Source: Oceanobacillus jeddahensis
Lineage (GTDB): Bacteria > Bacillota > Bacilli > Bacillales > Amphibacillaceae
Length of the DNA stretch: 64,000 nucleotides
Assembly (NCBI RefSeq): GCF_000750635.1
Contig: NZ_CCDM010000001.1
Coordinates: forward strand, 744,001-808,000
Direction of reading: 5' to 3'
Under the pieces are notes generated by a model. That model made no database searches. It worked only from the letters and a program-made list of their open reading frames with translations, and had not been told where the DNA came from. Shown piece by piece: positions 1-8,526 of the stretch. The translations under genes were made by a program, and so were the position numbers. How positions within the stretch are numbered: position 1 is the stretch's first letter; every line of letters begins with the position of its first letter.

Positions 1-852
1 TCCGCCTATCCGTTAACCATAACAGACGCAACAGATAATGAAGTTACGCTAGAGGAGGAACCGGAGCGCATTGTTTCATTAATGCCGAGCAACACAGAAA
101 TTACATTTGCTTTAGATCAAGGAGATAAGGTTGTTGGTGTTACCGATAATGATACCTATCCGGAAGAAGTTTCCGATATCGATTCGGTTGGCGGCATGGA
201 ATTTAATGTAGAAGCAATTATTGGCTTGGATCCGGATGTTGTGTTAGCACATGAATCCCTGGTTGCTTCAGCACAGGAAGCATTTGAGCAATTAGCAGAT
301 GCAGATGTGGATGTATTTACCGTTGCGGATGCAACAAACGTGGATACAACGTATGAAACAATTGAAGATATTGGACAAGTTGTAGGCGCAGAAGATGAAG
401 CAGAACAATTAGTTTCAGACATGCAGGCTGACTTTGCGGAATTAGAAGAAATGACTTCAGAGGTAGCAGAAGAAGATCGTCAATCCGTCTTCTTTGAGAT
501 CTCTCCGTCACCAGAGATCTTTACGGCTGGTCAGAATACATTCCTTGATGAGTTATTGCAGATCATAAACGCAGATAATGCAGCTGGGGATCAAGAAGGA
601 TGGGTGGAGATGGATGTTGAAGCTATTATAGAATTGAATCCGGAAGTTATTATTTCAACCTATGGTTCTTATGTAGATGATCCGATTGGTGAAGTGACTT
701 CAAGAGATGGATTTGCGGATGTAGATGCGGTTGCAAATGAGAGAATTTATGATGTAGATTCGGATACTGTATCCCGCCCGGGGCCACGCCTTATTGATGG
801 TGCTGAAGAAATTGCAGAAGCAGTCTATCCGGAGCTTTTTGATGAAGAGTAA
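1..852 (+). CDS. btuF: Corrinoid ABC transporter substrate-binding protein BtuF, 5'-truncated by window edge
   Basis: The reading frame is open from base 1, so the N-terminus (signal peptide and lipobox) lies outside the window. The 283 visible codons match the periplasmic-binding fold of the BtuF/FhuD class: an N-terminal lobe beginning near the segment PERIVSLMPSNTEI, a long linking helix, and a C-terminal lobe with NPEVIISTYGSY. It should capture cobalamin or cobinamide outside the membrane and deliver it to the permease encoded next. The downstream permease start overlaps its last codons by 11 bases, and the following genes are all corrinoid salvage, which favours corrinoid over iron-siderophore as substrate. 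Any cobalamin riboswitch would sit upstream, out of view. Confidence 0.85.
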   Translation, partial: SAYPLTITDATDNEVTLEEEPERIVSLMPSNTEITFALDQGDKVVGVTDNDTYPEEVSDIDSVGGMEFNVEAIIGLDPDVVLAHESLVASAQEAFEQLADADVDVFTVADATNVDTTYETIEDIGQVVGAEDEAEQLVSDMQADFAELEEMTSEVAEEDRQSVFFEISPSPEIFTAGQNTFLDELLQIINADNAAGDQEGWVEMDVEAIIELNPEVIISTYGSYVDDPIGEVTSRDGFADVDAVANERIYDVDSDTVSRPGPRLIDGAEEIAEAVYPELFDEE

Positions 853-1867
853 CTTATTGAAATATGCGCTTTCGATAGCGTTTTTAATCAGTGCAATGCT
901 GATTGCAATCTCGGTTGGCAGTGTAGCTGTCCCGATACCTGAAATCATTAAAATTATCGGATCAGAAGTGTTTCATTTGCCTATCGGGGATAAAGTTGAT
1001 TCGATGTACATCAGTATTGTATATGATATTCGCCTGCCGCGCGTTATTCTGGCAGGTCTTGTGGGGGCCTCTCTTGCGATTGCTGGAGCGGCCTTCCAAG
1101 GTTTATTGCGAAACCCTTTAGCGGATCCGTATATTCTCGGTGTATCCTCGGGTGCATCTGTCGGTGCAGTATCCACTTTATTTTTTAATATCTCTATCCC
1201 TTTTTTAGGAATGTATACGTTGCCATTTATAAGTATTCTTGCAGCCTTAGCGACGATTATGATTGTTCTCTTTTTTGCAAAAAAGATTGATAAAACAATG
1301 CGTGTGGAGTCTATTATTCTTACAGGAATTATTTTCAGCGCCTTTTTGGGGTCAATCATTTCTTTAATTATTGCTTTAACCGGCGAAGAATTACAGCAAA
1401 TTATGGGCTGGCTCTTAGGGAGTGTATCCATGCGCGGCTGGAGATATGTTGGCATCATTTTACCATTTTTGCTGTTAGGTGGTTTATTATTGCTAATAAA
1501 TACACGAGAATTAAATGCGATGTCACTTGGAGAAGATCGTGCACAGCATTTAGGAGTAGACGTAGGGAAACGGAAAATGCTTATCTTGGCTTCAGGATCG
1601 ATTTTAACAGGGGCAGCAGTAGCTGTTTCCGGTACGATTGGTTTTGTCGGCCTAGTTATCCCCCATTTAACGAGAAAACTTTGGGGACCGGATCATATAC
1701 ACCTTCTGCCATTGTCCATGATTACGGGAGCAGGCTTCCTTATCCTGACAGATTTATTATCCCGCACCATTATCTCCCCGCAGGTTCTGCCTGTAGGAGT
1801 GATTACAGCACTGGTGGGCGCTCCTGTGTTTGCGATGATTTTAATTAAACAGAGAAAAGGAAGGTAA
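842..1867 (+). CDS. btuC: Corrinoid ABC transporter permease BtuC (FecCD family)
   Basis: A 341-residue polytopic membrane protein of the FecCD/BtuC family that forms the channel of the corrinoid importer. Visible hallmarks are LPRVILAGLVGASLAIAGA and GLLRNPLADPYILGVSSGA in the N-terminal half, and the cytoplasmic ATPase-contacting segment GTIGFVGLVIPHLTRKLWG in the C-terminal third. I place the start at ATG 842, preceded by GGAG at 831-834; the frame extends upstream but only inside btuF. It overlaps btuF by 11 bases and ends 4 bases before the ATPase gene, indicating translational coupling. Confidence 0.9.
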   Translation: MKSNLLKYALSIAFLISAMLIAISVGSVAVPIPEIIKIIGSEVFHLPIGDKVDSMYISIVYDIRLPRVILAGLVGASLAIAGAAFQGLLRNPLADPYILGVSSGASVGAVSTLFFNISIPFLGMYTLPFISILAALATIMIVLFFAKKIDKTMRVESIILTGIIFSAFLGSIISLIIALTGEELQQIMGWLLGSVSMRGWRYVGIILPFLLLGGLLLLINTRELNAMSLGEDRAQHLGVDVGKRKMLILASGSILTGAAVAVSGTIGFVGLVIPHLTRKLWGPDHIHLLPLSMITGAGFLILTDLLSRTIISPQVLPVGVITALVGAPVFAMILIKQRKGR

Positions 1868-1871
1868 AAAG

Positions 1872-3368
1872 ATGCTTAACGTAGAAAACGTATCTGGCGG
1901 TTATGACGGCGAGAAAATCGTTAAAAACATTCATTTTACTGTTGGAAAAGGGGAATTCTTCGGGATTCTGGGACCCAATGGCAGTGGGAAAACCACATTG
2001 CTGAAGATGATGAGCGGTTTATTGGAATTGCAGCAGGGTGAAGTAAAGATTGGCGAGACGAATATTTCCGCTTTAACGAAAAAGGAGCTGGCGAAGAAGG
2101 TTGCCGTTTTGCCTCAATTATCACCGCAAGTTTTTCCGTACACCGTGAAAGAAACGGTTTCACTTGGTAGATATGCACATCATCGCGGTTTTTTTCAAAC
2201 GTGGACGGACGAAGATGAAAACATTGTACAAGAGGTTATGAAACAAACCAATATTAGTCATTTTCAAGATAACTCTGTGATGGAACATTCCGGTGGAGAA
2301 CAACAGAGAATTTTTTTAGCACAGGCGCTCGTACAGCAGCCGGAAATTCTGTTGCTTGATGAACCGACCAATCATTTAGATTTAGCGTATCAAAAGGAGT
2401 TGCTTGATTTAATGAGAAAACGCGCCAATGAAGAAGGGTTAACCGTTGTTGCAATTTTACATGATTTAAATCTTGCAAGTCTTTATTGTGACAGACTTCT
2501 GTTAATGGATAAAGGAGAAGCAAGTGCGATTGCGAATCCGAATGATGTACTTTCAGAAGATTTGATTAATCATGTCTATCATACGGAGGTCATTAAACAG
2601 CCGCATTCCAAAATTGCAAAACCGCAGCTTCATTTAATGCCGGGGAAGAAAAGTGAGAGAGAGGGAGAGCAAGTGAGAATGGATGAATCCTTATTGTCTA
2701 TTAGTCCAGAGCGCATTGTATTGCAGTCCGAGCAGCCGATGAAAACAGTATCTTCCGGTGTGGTGGGAGCAGGGATCGGCTGGTACAGTAATTTTGTGAA
2801 CAGACATGTTGATGCAAATTATAATTGTACGGACCATCGGGAGGAAATGCGGACGTATTTAACACATCATGGATTTCACGTTTCCCAAACGGTTGGAATG
2901 ATGACAGCTGTTGCGTTGGAGGATAACAGTCACCGTGTGTATGAAGGAGATGGTTTCTCTGTAATGATTGTTGTAACGGCAGGCGTGGGGAATGCTGTAG
3001 ACAGTACGCGCATGAACTCACCGGCAGCTGGTCCGGTCAAGCCGGGCACCATTAATACATGGATTTTTGTTAATGGAAAATTAACCGATGAAGCCTATAT
3101 TCAGGCGATGATTACCGCGACAGAAGCTAAAGCGCAAGTACTGCGTGATTGTCATATTATTGATACAGTTACCAAAAAGCAGGCTACGGGAACATCAACA
3201 GACAGTATATTAGTTGCGGCAACACAACAGGGAAGAGAACTCGATTATGCAGGGACAGCAACGGAACTTGGACATATAATCGGGAAAGGCGTTTATCAAG
3301 AAATGAAGCAGTCGATAGAGCGTTATTTGAAGAGGAAAGAAAAACATGATCATTTATCATTTAATTAG
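1872..3368 (+). CDS. btuD: Fusion of corrinoid ABC ATPase (BtuD) with adenosylcobinamide amidohydrolase (CbiZ)
   Basis: A 498-residue two-domain protein. Residues 1 to about 255 are an ABC ATPase: Walker A GPNGSGKTT at 34-42, signature HSGGEQQR (His in place of the usual Leu), Walker B with LLLDEPTNHLD. Residues about 275-498 are CbiZ-like, with SSGVVGAGIGWY, TGTSTDS and AGTATELG; CbiZ hydrolyses adenosylcobinamide to adenosylcobyric acid, allowing salvage of incomplete corrinoids. The ATPase half energises BtuC. The linker around residue 268 carries a purine-rich stretch (2656-2669) just before in-frame GTG 2673 and ATG 2679, so a separate CbiZ polypeptide could also be made. A similar BtuD-CbiZ fusion is, to my knowledge, found in B. 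subtilis YvrA. Confidence 0.88.
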   Translation: MLNVENVSGGYDGEKIVKNIHFTVGKGEFFGILGPNGSGKTTLLKMMSGLLELQQGEVKIGETNISALTKKELAKKVAVLPQLSPQVFPYTVKETVSLGRYAHHRGFFQTWTDEDENIVQEVMKQTNISHFQDNSVMEHSGGEQQRIFLAQALVQQPEILLLDEPTNHLDLAYQKELLDLMRKRANEEGLTVVAILHDLNLASLYCDRLLLMDKGEASAIANPNDVLSEDLINHVYHTEVIKQPHSKIAKPQLHLMPGKKSEREGEQVRMDESLLSISPERIVLQSEQPMKTVSSGVVGAGIGWYSNFVNRHVDANYNCTDHREEMRTYLTHHGFHVSQTVGMMTAVALEDNSHRVYEGDGFSVMIVVTAGVGNAVDSTRMNSPAAGPVKPGTINTWIFVNGKLTDEAYIQAMITATEAKAQVLRDCHIIDTVTKKQATGTSTDSILVAATQQGRELDYAGTATELGHIIGKGVYQEMKQSIERYLKRKEKHDHLSFN

Positions 3369-4311
3369 TATCACACTAGCAGTAATGGTGGATCGTATCA
3401 TTGGTGATCCACCACATTGGCCGCATCCAGTACGTTGGATGGGAAGTTTTATTGTGATGCTGGAAAAGCGTTTGAATCATGGAAAGCATCAAAAATGGAA
3501 AGGGATTGCCCTTCTGTTTGTAGTAGCGCTAACCGTTCTTGCGATTAGTCTCCTGATAAGCTGGGGAGCGTATCAGCTTCATCCTGCTGCTGGAATTTTG
3601 GTAGAAGCATGTCTGATTGCAACGACAATAGCACAAAAGGATTTAGGAACGGCGGCACGGCGCGTATACGAACCATTAGCATCAGGAGATATCGAGCAAG
3701 CCCGTTATCAGGTCTCGATGATTGTGGGCAGAGATACAGAAGCGCTTGAAGAAGAAGAGATAACCCGCGCCACGGTGGAAACCGTTGCTGAAAGTATTGG
3801 GGACGGAATTACTTCTCCGCTTTTTTGGGCGCTTATTGGAGGAGCTCCGCTGGCAATTTTGTACCGGGCAGTGAACACCTGTGATTCGATGGTTGGACAT
3901 AAAAATGAAAGATATCAACATTTTGGCTGGGCATCAGCAAAGTTCGATGATGTATTAAATTGGGTTCCCAGCAGAATCACAAGTTTTTTGATGATGTTCA
4001 CCAACCGTATACCATATCTAAAAAGAAAAGAAGCTTTAAAACGTTGGCGGGAAGATGCCAAGAAACATCCGAGTCCGAATAGCGGGTTTTTTGAGGCTGC
4101 TGTTGCTTTATTTCTCGGAGTACAGCTTGGCGGAATTAATTATTATCAAGGGATTAAATCCGAGAGGGCGCATATGGGAATAAGAAAACGCTTATTAGAA
4201 AAGGATGATATTTTACATACAATAAAAATCATGCAGCGCGCCGTTCTTACGTTCGTTATTATCTTATGGATTGGAGGTGGCTTCCTTGCAGCTGCCGGCA
4301 CATGGTTCTAA
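3346..4311 (+). CDS. cbiB: Adenosylcobinamide-phosphate synthase CbiB
   Basis: A 321-residue integral membrane protein of the CbiB/CobD family that condenses adenosylcobyric acid with (R)-1-amino-2-propanol phosphate. Recognisable segments are DRIIGDPPHWPHPVRWMG near the N-terminus and the central stretch ESIGDGITSPLFWALIGGAPLA followed by RAVNTCDSMVGHKNERY. It restores what CbiZ in the preceding gene removes, so the two together remodel foreign corrinoids. The ATG at 3346 overlaps the end of the fusion gene by 23 bases, so the two are probably coupled in translation. Confidence 0.92.
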   Translation: MIIYHLISITLAVMVDRIIGDPPHWPHPVRWMGSFIVMLEKRLNHGKHQKWKGIALLFVVALTVLAISLLISWGAYQLHPAAGILVEACLIATTIAQKDLGTAARRVYEPLASGDIEQARYQVSMIVGRDTEALEEEEITRATVETVAESIGDGITSPLFWALIGGAPLAILYRAVNTCDSMVGHKNERYQHFGWASAKFDDVLNWVPSRITSFLMMFTNRIPYLKRKEALKRWREDAKKHPSPNSGFFEAAVALFLGVQLGGINYYQGIKSERAHMGIRKRLLEKDDILHTIKIMQRAVLTFVIILWIGGGFLAAAGTWF

Positions 4312-5362
4312 CACAAAATATGTATATGACTCATTAGGAATGAAACAACCGGAACAAATCATTGATTTCAGTGTAAATATTAATCCGTTAGGTGCACCAG
4401 AAATGTTACGGGAAAAATGGGATGAATGGTTTGACGTGATTAATGATTATCCTGATCCATATGCGAACGATCTTATGGAACAGCTTGCCGTACAAGAAAA
4501 TATACCAGTTACACATCTGCTTGCAGGAAATGGGGCTGCGGAGATCATCACGTTGATTGCCAGATATTTAACAGGAAGCAGAGTAGCTGTTATTCATCCA
4601 GCTTTTTCAGAATATGCAACCGCCTGTGAAAATGAAAACTGTGAAGTAATTCCGATTGTGCTCTCTGAGCCGGATTGGAATTTAGATGCTGCTGCATTAG
4701 AAAATCAGCTTCAGGAAGTAAAAGCTGTATTTCTGTGCAATCCCAATAATCCAACAGGAATGCATTATCAGCGGAAAACGGTAGAAGCATTCATGGAAAT
4801 TTGTAAAAAAACCAATACACTTTGTATTATGGATGAAGCTTTTTATGATTTTTTACCCGAACCAGTGACGTATATAAAAACAGTACTGTATCAAGAGCAT
4901 GTGTTAATTATCCGCTCCCTGACAAAAATGTACAGCATTGCCGGATTGCGTCTCGGTTTTCTTGCGGGAAACCCTGCATTGCTGCAAAAGATTAGTAAAT
5001 CAAAGCCGCATTGGAGTGTAAATGCTTTGGCGATGAAAGCAGGTATCGCCTGTTTACAGGACAGGACCCATGTTACGGAAACAAGAAAGTTTATCGAAGC
5101 TGAACGAACTGCCGTCTTTCAAAAACTGGAGGAACTTGGCTTTGAATATAGCTTATCCCGGTTGAATTTTTATTTATTAAGAGATCCTGCATTACCGGAG
5201 CAGAAAAGACTATTTCAATACCTGCTGAAACAGGGCCTTGTGCTGCGCCACACAGAAAACTTTCCAGGGATTGAAGGCAAATGGCTCCGTGTAGCGGTTA
5301 AGCAGCCGGAAGCAAATAAAAAACTGCTGGAGGCGTTAACTGTATGGAAACAGGAGAATTGA
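4286..5362 (+). CDS. cobD: L-threonine-O-3-phosphate decarboxylase CobD (class I/II aminotransferase fold)
   Basis: A 358-residue PLP enzyme related to histidinol-phosphate aminotransferase. It should make (R)-1-amino-2-propanol O-2-phosphate for CbiB. Visible are the N-terminal LPAHGSN motif typical of CobD, substrate segment FSVNINPLGAP, NPNNPTG, and the PLP-lysine motif SLTKMYSIAGLRLGF. The frame opens at TTG 4271, but I prefer TTG 4286 because GGAGGTGG (4273-4280) lies at the right distance and the protein then starts with the usual CobD N-terminus. It overlaps cbiB by 26 bases. The threonine kinase that supplies its substrate is not in this window. Confidence 0.88.
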   Translation: MQLPAHGSNTKYVYDSLGMKQPEQIIDFSVNINPLGAPEMLREKWDEWFDVINDYPDPYANDLMEQLAVQENIPVTHLLAGNGAAEIITLIARYLTGSRVAVIHPAFSEYATACENENCEVIPIVLSEPDWNLDAAALENQLQEVKAVFLCNPNNPTGMHYQRKTVEAFMEICKKTNTLCIMDEAFYDFLPEPVTYIKTVLYQEHVLIIRSLTKMYSIAGLRLGFLAGNPALLQKISKSKPHWSVNALAMKAGIACLQDRTHVTETRKFIEAERTAVFQKLEELGFEYSLSRLNFYLLRDPALPEQKRLFQYLLKQGLVLRHTENFPGIEGKWLRVAVKQPEANKKLLEALTVWKQEN

Positions 5363-5904
5363 TTTTTATTACAGGAGGCGTCCGCAGTGGAAAAAGTGCT
5401 TTTGCAGAGCAATTAGCAATCAGGCGTGCCCAGAAAACAGACAGCAATCTTCATTACGTTGCATGCGGCATTCCATCTGATAAAGAAATGCAGGAACGTA
5501 TTCAACGCCATCAACAAGACCGGAAACAATCTGGATTTTCATGGAAAACCTGGGAACAGCCCGTTTATTTATCACATATCGCTAATCAGTTTACAACGCA
5601 GGACGTGATTTTATTAGATTGTATGACGACACTTTTAAATAACTATCTATTTCAAGAAAAAATGTATCATGAAAATACCGTGTTCGAACAGGTGAGAGAG
5701 GATATAGCAGCACTTTGCGATTATGCGGGTAAGGTAATTATTGTTTCCAATGAAGTATTGCAGGATATGCCTTATGAGGAAGAGCTTACATGGCATTACC
5801 AAAGGATATTAGGAAATGTACATCAGCAGATCGTAAAGAGAGCAGATCTAGCTATTTTATTCGAAAGCGGGATACCGGTTGTGAGGAAAGGGAGATTGGA
5901 ATGA
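5344..5904 (+). CDS. cobU: Adenosylcobinamide kinase / adenosylcobinamide-phosphate guanylyltransferase CobU
   Basis: A 186-residue P-loop protein. The N-terminus has ITGGVRSGKSAFAE (Walker A), followed by RIQRHQQDR, where the histidine corresponds to the residue that carries GMP in the Salmonella enzyme, then LLDCMTTLLNN. The C-terminal part SNEVLQDMPYEEE aligns with the usual SNEVG-GIVP region, but the glycine and IVP residues are changed. It should phosphorylate adenosylcobinamide and transfer GMP to it. It overlaps cobD by 19 bases. A second, shorter CobU-family gene lies at 8082, so activities may be divided between the two. Confidence 0.85.
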   Translation: METGELIFITGGVRSGKSAFAEQLAIRRAQKTDSNLHYVACGIPSDKEMQERIQRHQQDRKQSGFSWKTWEQPVYLSHIANQFTTQDVILLDCMTTLLNNYLFQEKMYHENTVFEQVREDIAALCDYAGKVIIVSNEVLQDMPYEEELTWHYQRILGNVHQQIVKRADLAILFESGIPVVRKGRLE

Positions 5905-6740
5905 AAGGAATCATGCTTCAAGGAACTGCTTCCCATGTCGGGAAAAGTATAATCACGACAGCTATTTGTCGAATGCTTGCAAGACAAGGGTTTCAGATTT
6001 CTCCCTTTAAAGCACAAAATATGACGAGTCACCATGTAATGCTTGACACGGGTCAGGAGTTGGCTATTTCGCAATATGAACAAGCCCAAGCAGCAAAACG
6101 AAAAGCAGAGCCTTGGATGAATCCTGTCCTGTTGAAACCGTTGGAAAACATGCAGACAGAAGTATTTTTTGATGGGGAGTCACAAGGAATTATAACGGGT
6201 GCGAGATTTAAAGATATGTATTATCAAAAAGCGCTTCAAAAGATTAAACAAGGATTAATCCAGGCGGCAAATAACAGTGATTTTATAATTATCGAAGGTG
6301 CCGGAAGTCCTGTGGAGATGAATTTAAAAGAACGTGATTTATCCAATATGGCAATTGCGGAGTTAGCTGATGTTTCGGTTCTTTTAGTAGCTGATATTGA
6401 AAGAGGCGGTGTTTTTGCCAGTATTGTCGGTACACTTGCTTTACTTACAGAAAAGGAACGTTCATGTGTGAAAGGAATCATTATTAATAAATTTACAGGT
6501 CATTCCTCTCTTTTTGTGGAAGGTGTAGAATGGCTGGAAAATAATACGGGTATTCCGGTAGTGGGGGTTCTTCCATTTATTGAACACCAGCTAAATGAAG
6601 AGGATAGTTTTGATGGAAGGGATCAGCCTTTTCAACCCAATTTGACAAGTAAAGAAGCAGATTTTGAAAAGCTTGCAGACCATGTTGAAGCAAATATTGA
6701 TCGTGAAAAACTGTTGGAAATAATGAGGGGAACAGACTAA
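5901..6740 (+). CDS. cobQ: CobQ-like protein, synthetase domain only (no glutamine amidotransferase domain)
   Basis: A 279-residue protein matching only the N-terminal ATP-dependent synthetase half of cobyric acid synthase: P-loop GTASHVGKSIITTAICR, SPFKAQNMTSHHV, WMNPVLLKP, IIEGAGSPVEMNL, DIERGGVFAS, IINKFTGHSSLF and the EDS motif near the end. Full-length CobQ is about 500 residues with a C-terminal glutaminase domain that is absent here. The end is clean: the stop codon overlaps the cobS start as TAATG, so this is not obvious decay. ATG 5901 overlaps cobU by 4 bases; the frame opens earlier at 5790, but only inside cobU. Without a glutaminase it could use free ammonia, borrow another subunit, or have a different role. 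Confidence 0.82.
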   Translation: MKGIMLQGTASHVGKSIITTAICRMLARQGFQISPFKAQNMTSHHVMLDTGQELAISQYEQAQAAKRKAEPWMNPVLLKPLENMQTEVFFDGESQGIITGARFKDMYYQKALQKIKQGLIQAANNSDFIIIEGAGSPVEMNLKERDLSNMAIAELADVSVLLVADIERGGVFASIVGTLALLTEKERSCVKGIIINKFTGHSSLFVEGVEWLENNTGIPVVGVLPFIEHQLNEEDSFDGRDQPFQPNLTSKEADFEKLADHVEANIDREKLLEIMRGTD

Positions 6741-7546
6741 TGTTACACAGCATCCGTTTGTTTTTTACAGGAATCCTTGTCAATCTGCAGTTTTTTACGA
6801 GTATCCCGATTAAAAAACAATTTTCTCTCAATCAGCATCAGCTAACTTATGCACTTCAAACATTTCCGCTATTAGGTTTGCTTCAGGGAAGCATCTATGC
6901 TGCTTTTTTATATGTTTTACAAAGTTTCACACCCTTTACCGATTTGATCATAACATTATTTCTTTGGCTTTTACTGATTATGCTTTCAGGTGGTATCCAT
7001 CTGGACGGCTGGATAGATACAAGTGACGCTTATTTCTCCTATAAGTCTCCGGAAAAGAGACTGGAAATTATGAAAGACCCGAGGATAGGAGCCTTTGGGG
7101 TATTATCGGTCATTGTTTTCTTGTTTACCAGATTTATCGTTCTTTATGAACTTATTCAAGCTAGAGAAACGACAATCCTTCTTTTTATAGTACTTATTCC
7201 GTTTTTTGGGAAAATGCTGCTTGGTGTATTTCTGCAAATGCTTCCTCCAGCTCGGAAAGACGGGATGGCGAGTTTCTTTCAACAAGGTAAAAATAATCTT
7301 CTTTACCTGATGTATCTGATCTACCTTGTGGTGATCGGTATCTTCATTTTCTGGATGCAGTTGGATTTACTGCCTGTTTATTTTCTATTTATTACAGTGA
7401 CACTGATTACAAGTATATTTATTGCAAAATGGATTATAAAAAATTTCAATGGCATAACAGGGGATACATTAGGTGCAAGCTCTGAGGGGATGGAATTGAT
7501 ACTATGGCTGACATTATTACTATTACACTTCTGCGCCATGGTGTAA
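6740..7546 (+). CDS. cobS: Adenosylcobinamide-GDP ribazoletransferase CobS
   Basis: A 268-residue polytopic membrane enzyme that joins adenosylcobinamide-GDP with alpha-ribazole or its 5'-phosphate to complete the nucleotide loop. The diagnostic stretch is SGGIHLDGWIDTSDAYFS followed by RLEIMKDPRIGAFG, which holds the aspartates needed for metal binding; hydrophobic segments fill most of the rest. The tail has GDTLGASSEGMEL, typical of the family. Its start shares bases with the preceding stop and its end overlaps cobC by 43 bases. Confidence 0.92.
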   Translation: MLHSIRLFFTGILVNLQFFTSIPIKKQFSLNQHQLTYALQTFPLLGLLQGSIYAAFLYVLQSFTPFTDLIITLFLWLLLIMLSGGIHLDGWIDTSDAYFSYKSPEKRLEIMKDPRIGAFGVLSVIVFLFTRFIVLYELIQARETTILLFIVLIPFFGKMLLGVFLQMLPPARKDGMASFFQQGKNNLLYLMYLIYLVVIGIFIFWMQLDLLPVYFLFITVTLITSIFIAKWIIKNFNGITGDTLGASSEGMELILWLTLLLLHFCAMV

Positions 7547-8130
7547 CAAAGGCGAATCAGGAAAAAAGATATCTTGGCTGGACGGATGTGCCGCTTCTGT
7601 CCGAAGAAATAGAAAGGTTAAAAGCAGCTCAAGACTTTGGTAAGCAATTTGACCTTTGTGTAGCCAGTGATTTATTACGTTCTAAGCAAACAGCTGCCCT
7701 GCTTTGTCCAAAGCAGGAAAAAATAGAAATAAAGAATTTTAGAGAAATGCATTTTGGTGCATGGGAAATGAAAACCTATGAAGATTTGAAAAATGATCGA
7801 CGTTATCGGGCATGGATTGACGATCCAGAAAGCACTGCACCCCCAACCGGAGAAAGTTTTCAGGAAATGAAGCAGCGAATCGATGCGGGCTTTCAGCAAT
7901 TAAGGCATCAGATTAATAAAAAACAAAGTAAAAATACATTACTTGTAGCACATGGTGGAGTCATCCGCCATTTATTAATAAAATGGACGAGAGAGCAGAA
8001 GTCATTTTTTGAATGGAAAGTACCGCATAAAAAAGGAATCCGCTTAACATGGACAATAGATGATTGGAAGGATGAGCAAAAATGCATTTCGTTACAGGAG
8101 GTGCCTTTAACGGGAAAAGAAAATGGGTGA
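7504..8130 (+). CDS. cobC: Alpha-ribazole phosphatase CobC (histidine phosphatase superfamily)
   Basis: A 208-residue member of the branch-1 histidine phosphatases. Motifs: LLRHGVTKANQEKRYLG with the phospho-accepting His, SDLLRSKQTA, the acid segment FREMHFGAWE, and the second histidine in LVAHGGVIRH. In the salvage pathway it removes the 5'-phosphate from alpha-ribazole phosphate or adenosylcobalamin phosphate, the step after CobS, with which it overlaps by 43 bases. Position in the operon supports CobC over a generic phosphoglycerate-mutase-like phosphatase. Confidence 0.85.
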   Translation: MADIITITLLRHGVTKANQEKRYLGWTDVPLLSEEIERLKAAQDFGKQFDLCVASDLLRSKQTAALLCPKQEKIEIKNFREMHFGAWEMKTYEDLKNDRRYRAWIDDPESTAPPTGESFQEMKQRIDAGFQQLRHQINKKQSKNTLLVAHGGVIRHLLIKWTREQKSFFEWKVPHKKGIRLTWTIDDWKDEQKCISLQEVPLTGKENG

Positions 8131-8513
8131 AGCAGCATTATCCTGCTAATACAACATGGTTTTCAGCAATGGAATATGACAGGTGGCCGGTTCCAGATGA
8201 AAATGTACATTCAATTGTTATTTTAGAAGGACTGGAAGCATGGATAAGCAAAGAAATAAATACAGGAGAACCCGCGGATCGACTGTTAGACCGAAATATT
8301 AAAAAGGTAAAGAAATGGTTGGAATGGGAACAAAACGAGGAAAATCACAGGCTTGTATTGGTTGGAACAGATATTTCAAAAGGAATTGTACCAATGGAAA
8401 AAGACAAACGTTTGCAGCGTGACGTTACCGGCTGGTTCTATCAAAAGTTAGTGGAGCAGGCAGAGCGCGTGGATCTAATTTGGTATGGTATTTCCGAAAC
8501 AATTAAAAAATAA
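8082..8513 (+). CDS. Short CobU-family paralogue with a non-canonical P-loop
   Basis: A 143-residue protein that aligns with both ends of CobU. The N-terminal P-loop is VTGGAFNGKRKW, with Arg in place of the usual Ser/Thr. The C-terminal part GTDISKGIVPMEKDKRLQRD resembles the conserved SNEVG-GIVP and R-RD region, and the tail matches the A-RVDLIWYGI segment. The middle part with the guanylylated histidine (RI--H---R), intact in the first cobU here, is missing. I infer a partial-function or regulatory partner of CobU; the product is not established. It overlaps cobC by 49 bases, and the adenosyltransferase start follows its stop by 13 bases, so it lies fully within the operon. Confidence 0.65.
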   Translation: MHFVTGGAFNGKRKWVKQHYPANTTWFSAMEYDRWPVPDENVHSIVILEGLEAWISKEINTGEPADRLLDRNIKKVKKWLEWEQNEENHRLVLVGTDISKGIVPMEKDKRLQRDVTGWFYQKLVEQAERVDLIWYGISETIKK

Positions 8514-8526
8514 GGGAGAGATTAGA

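Noticed and set aside
973..1458. 161-codon - strand frame inside btuC
   Set aside because: Shadow of the permease gene; no ribosome site and no similarity that I recognise.
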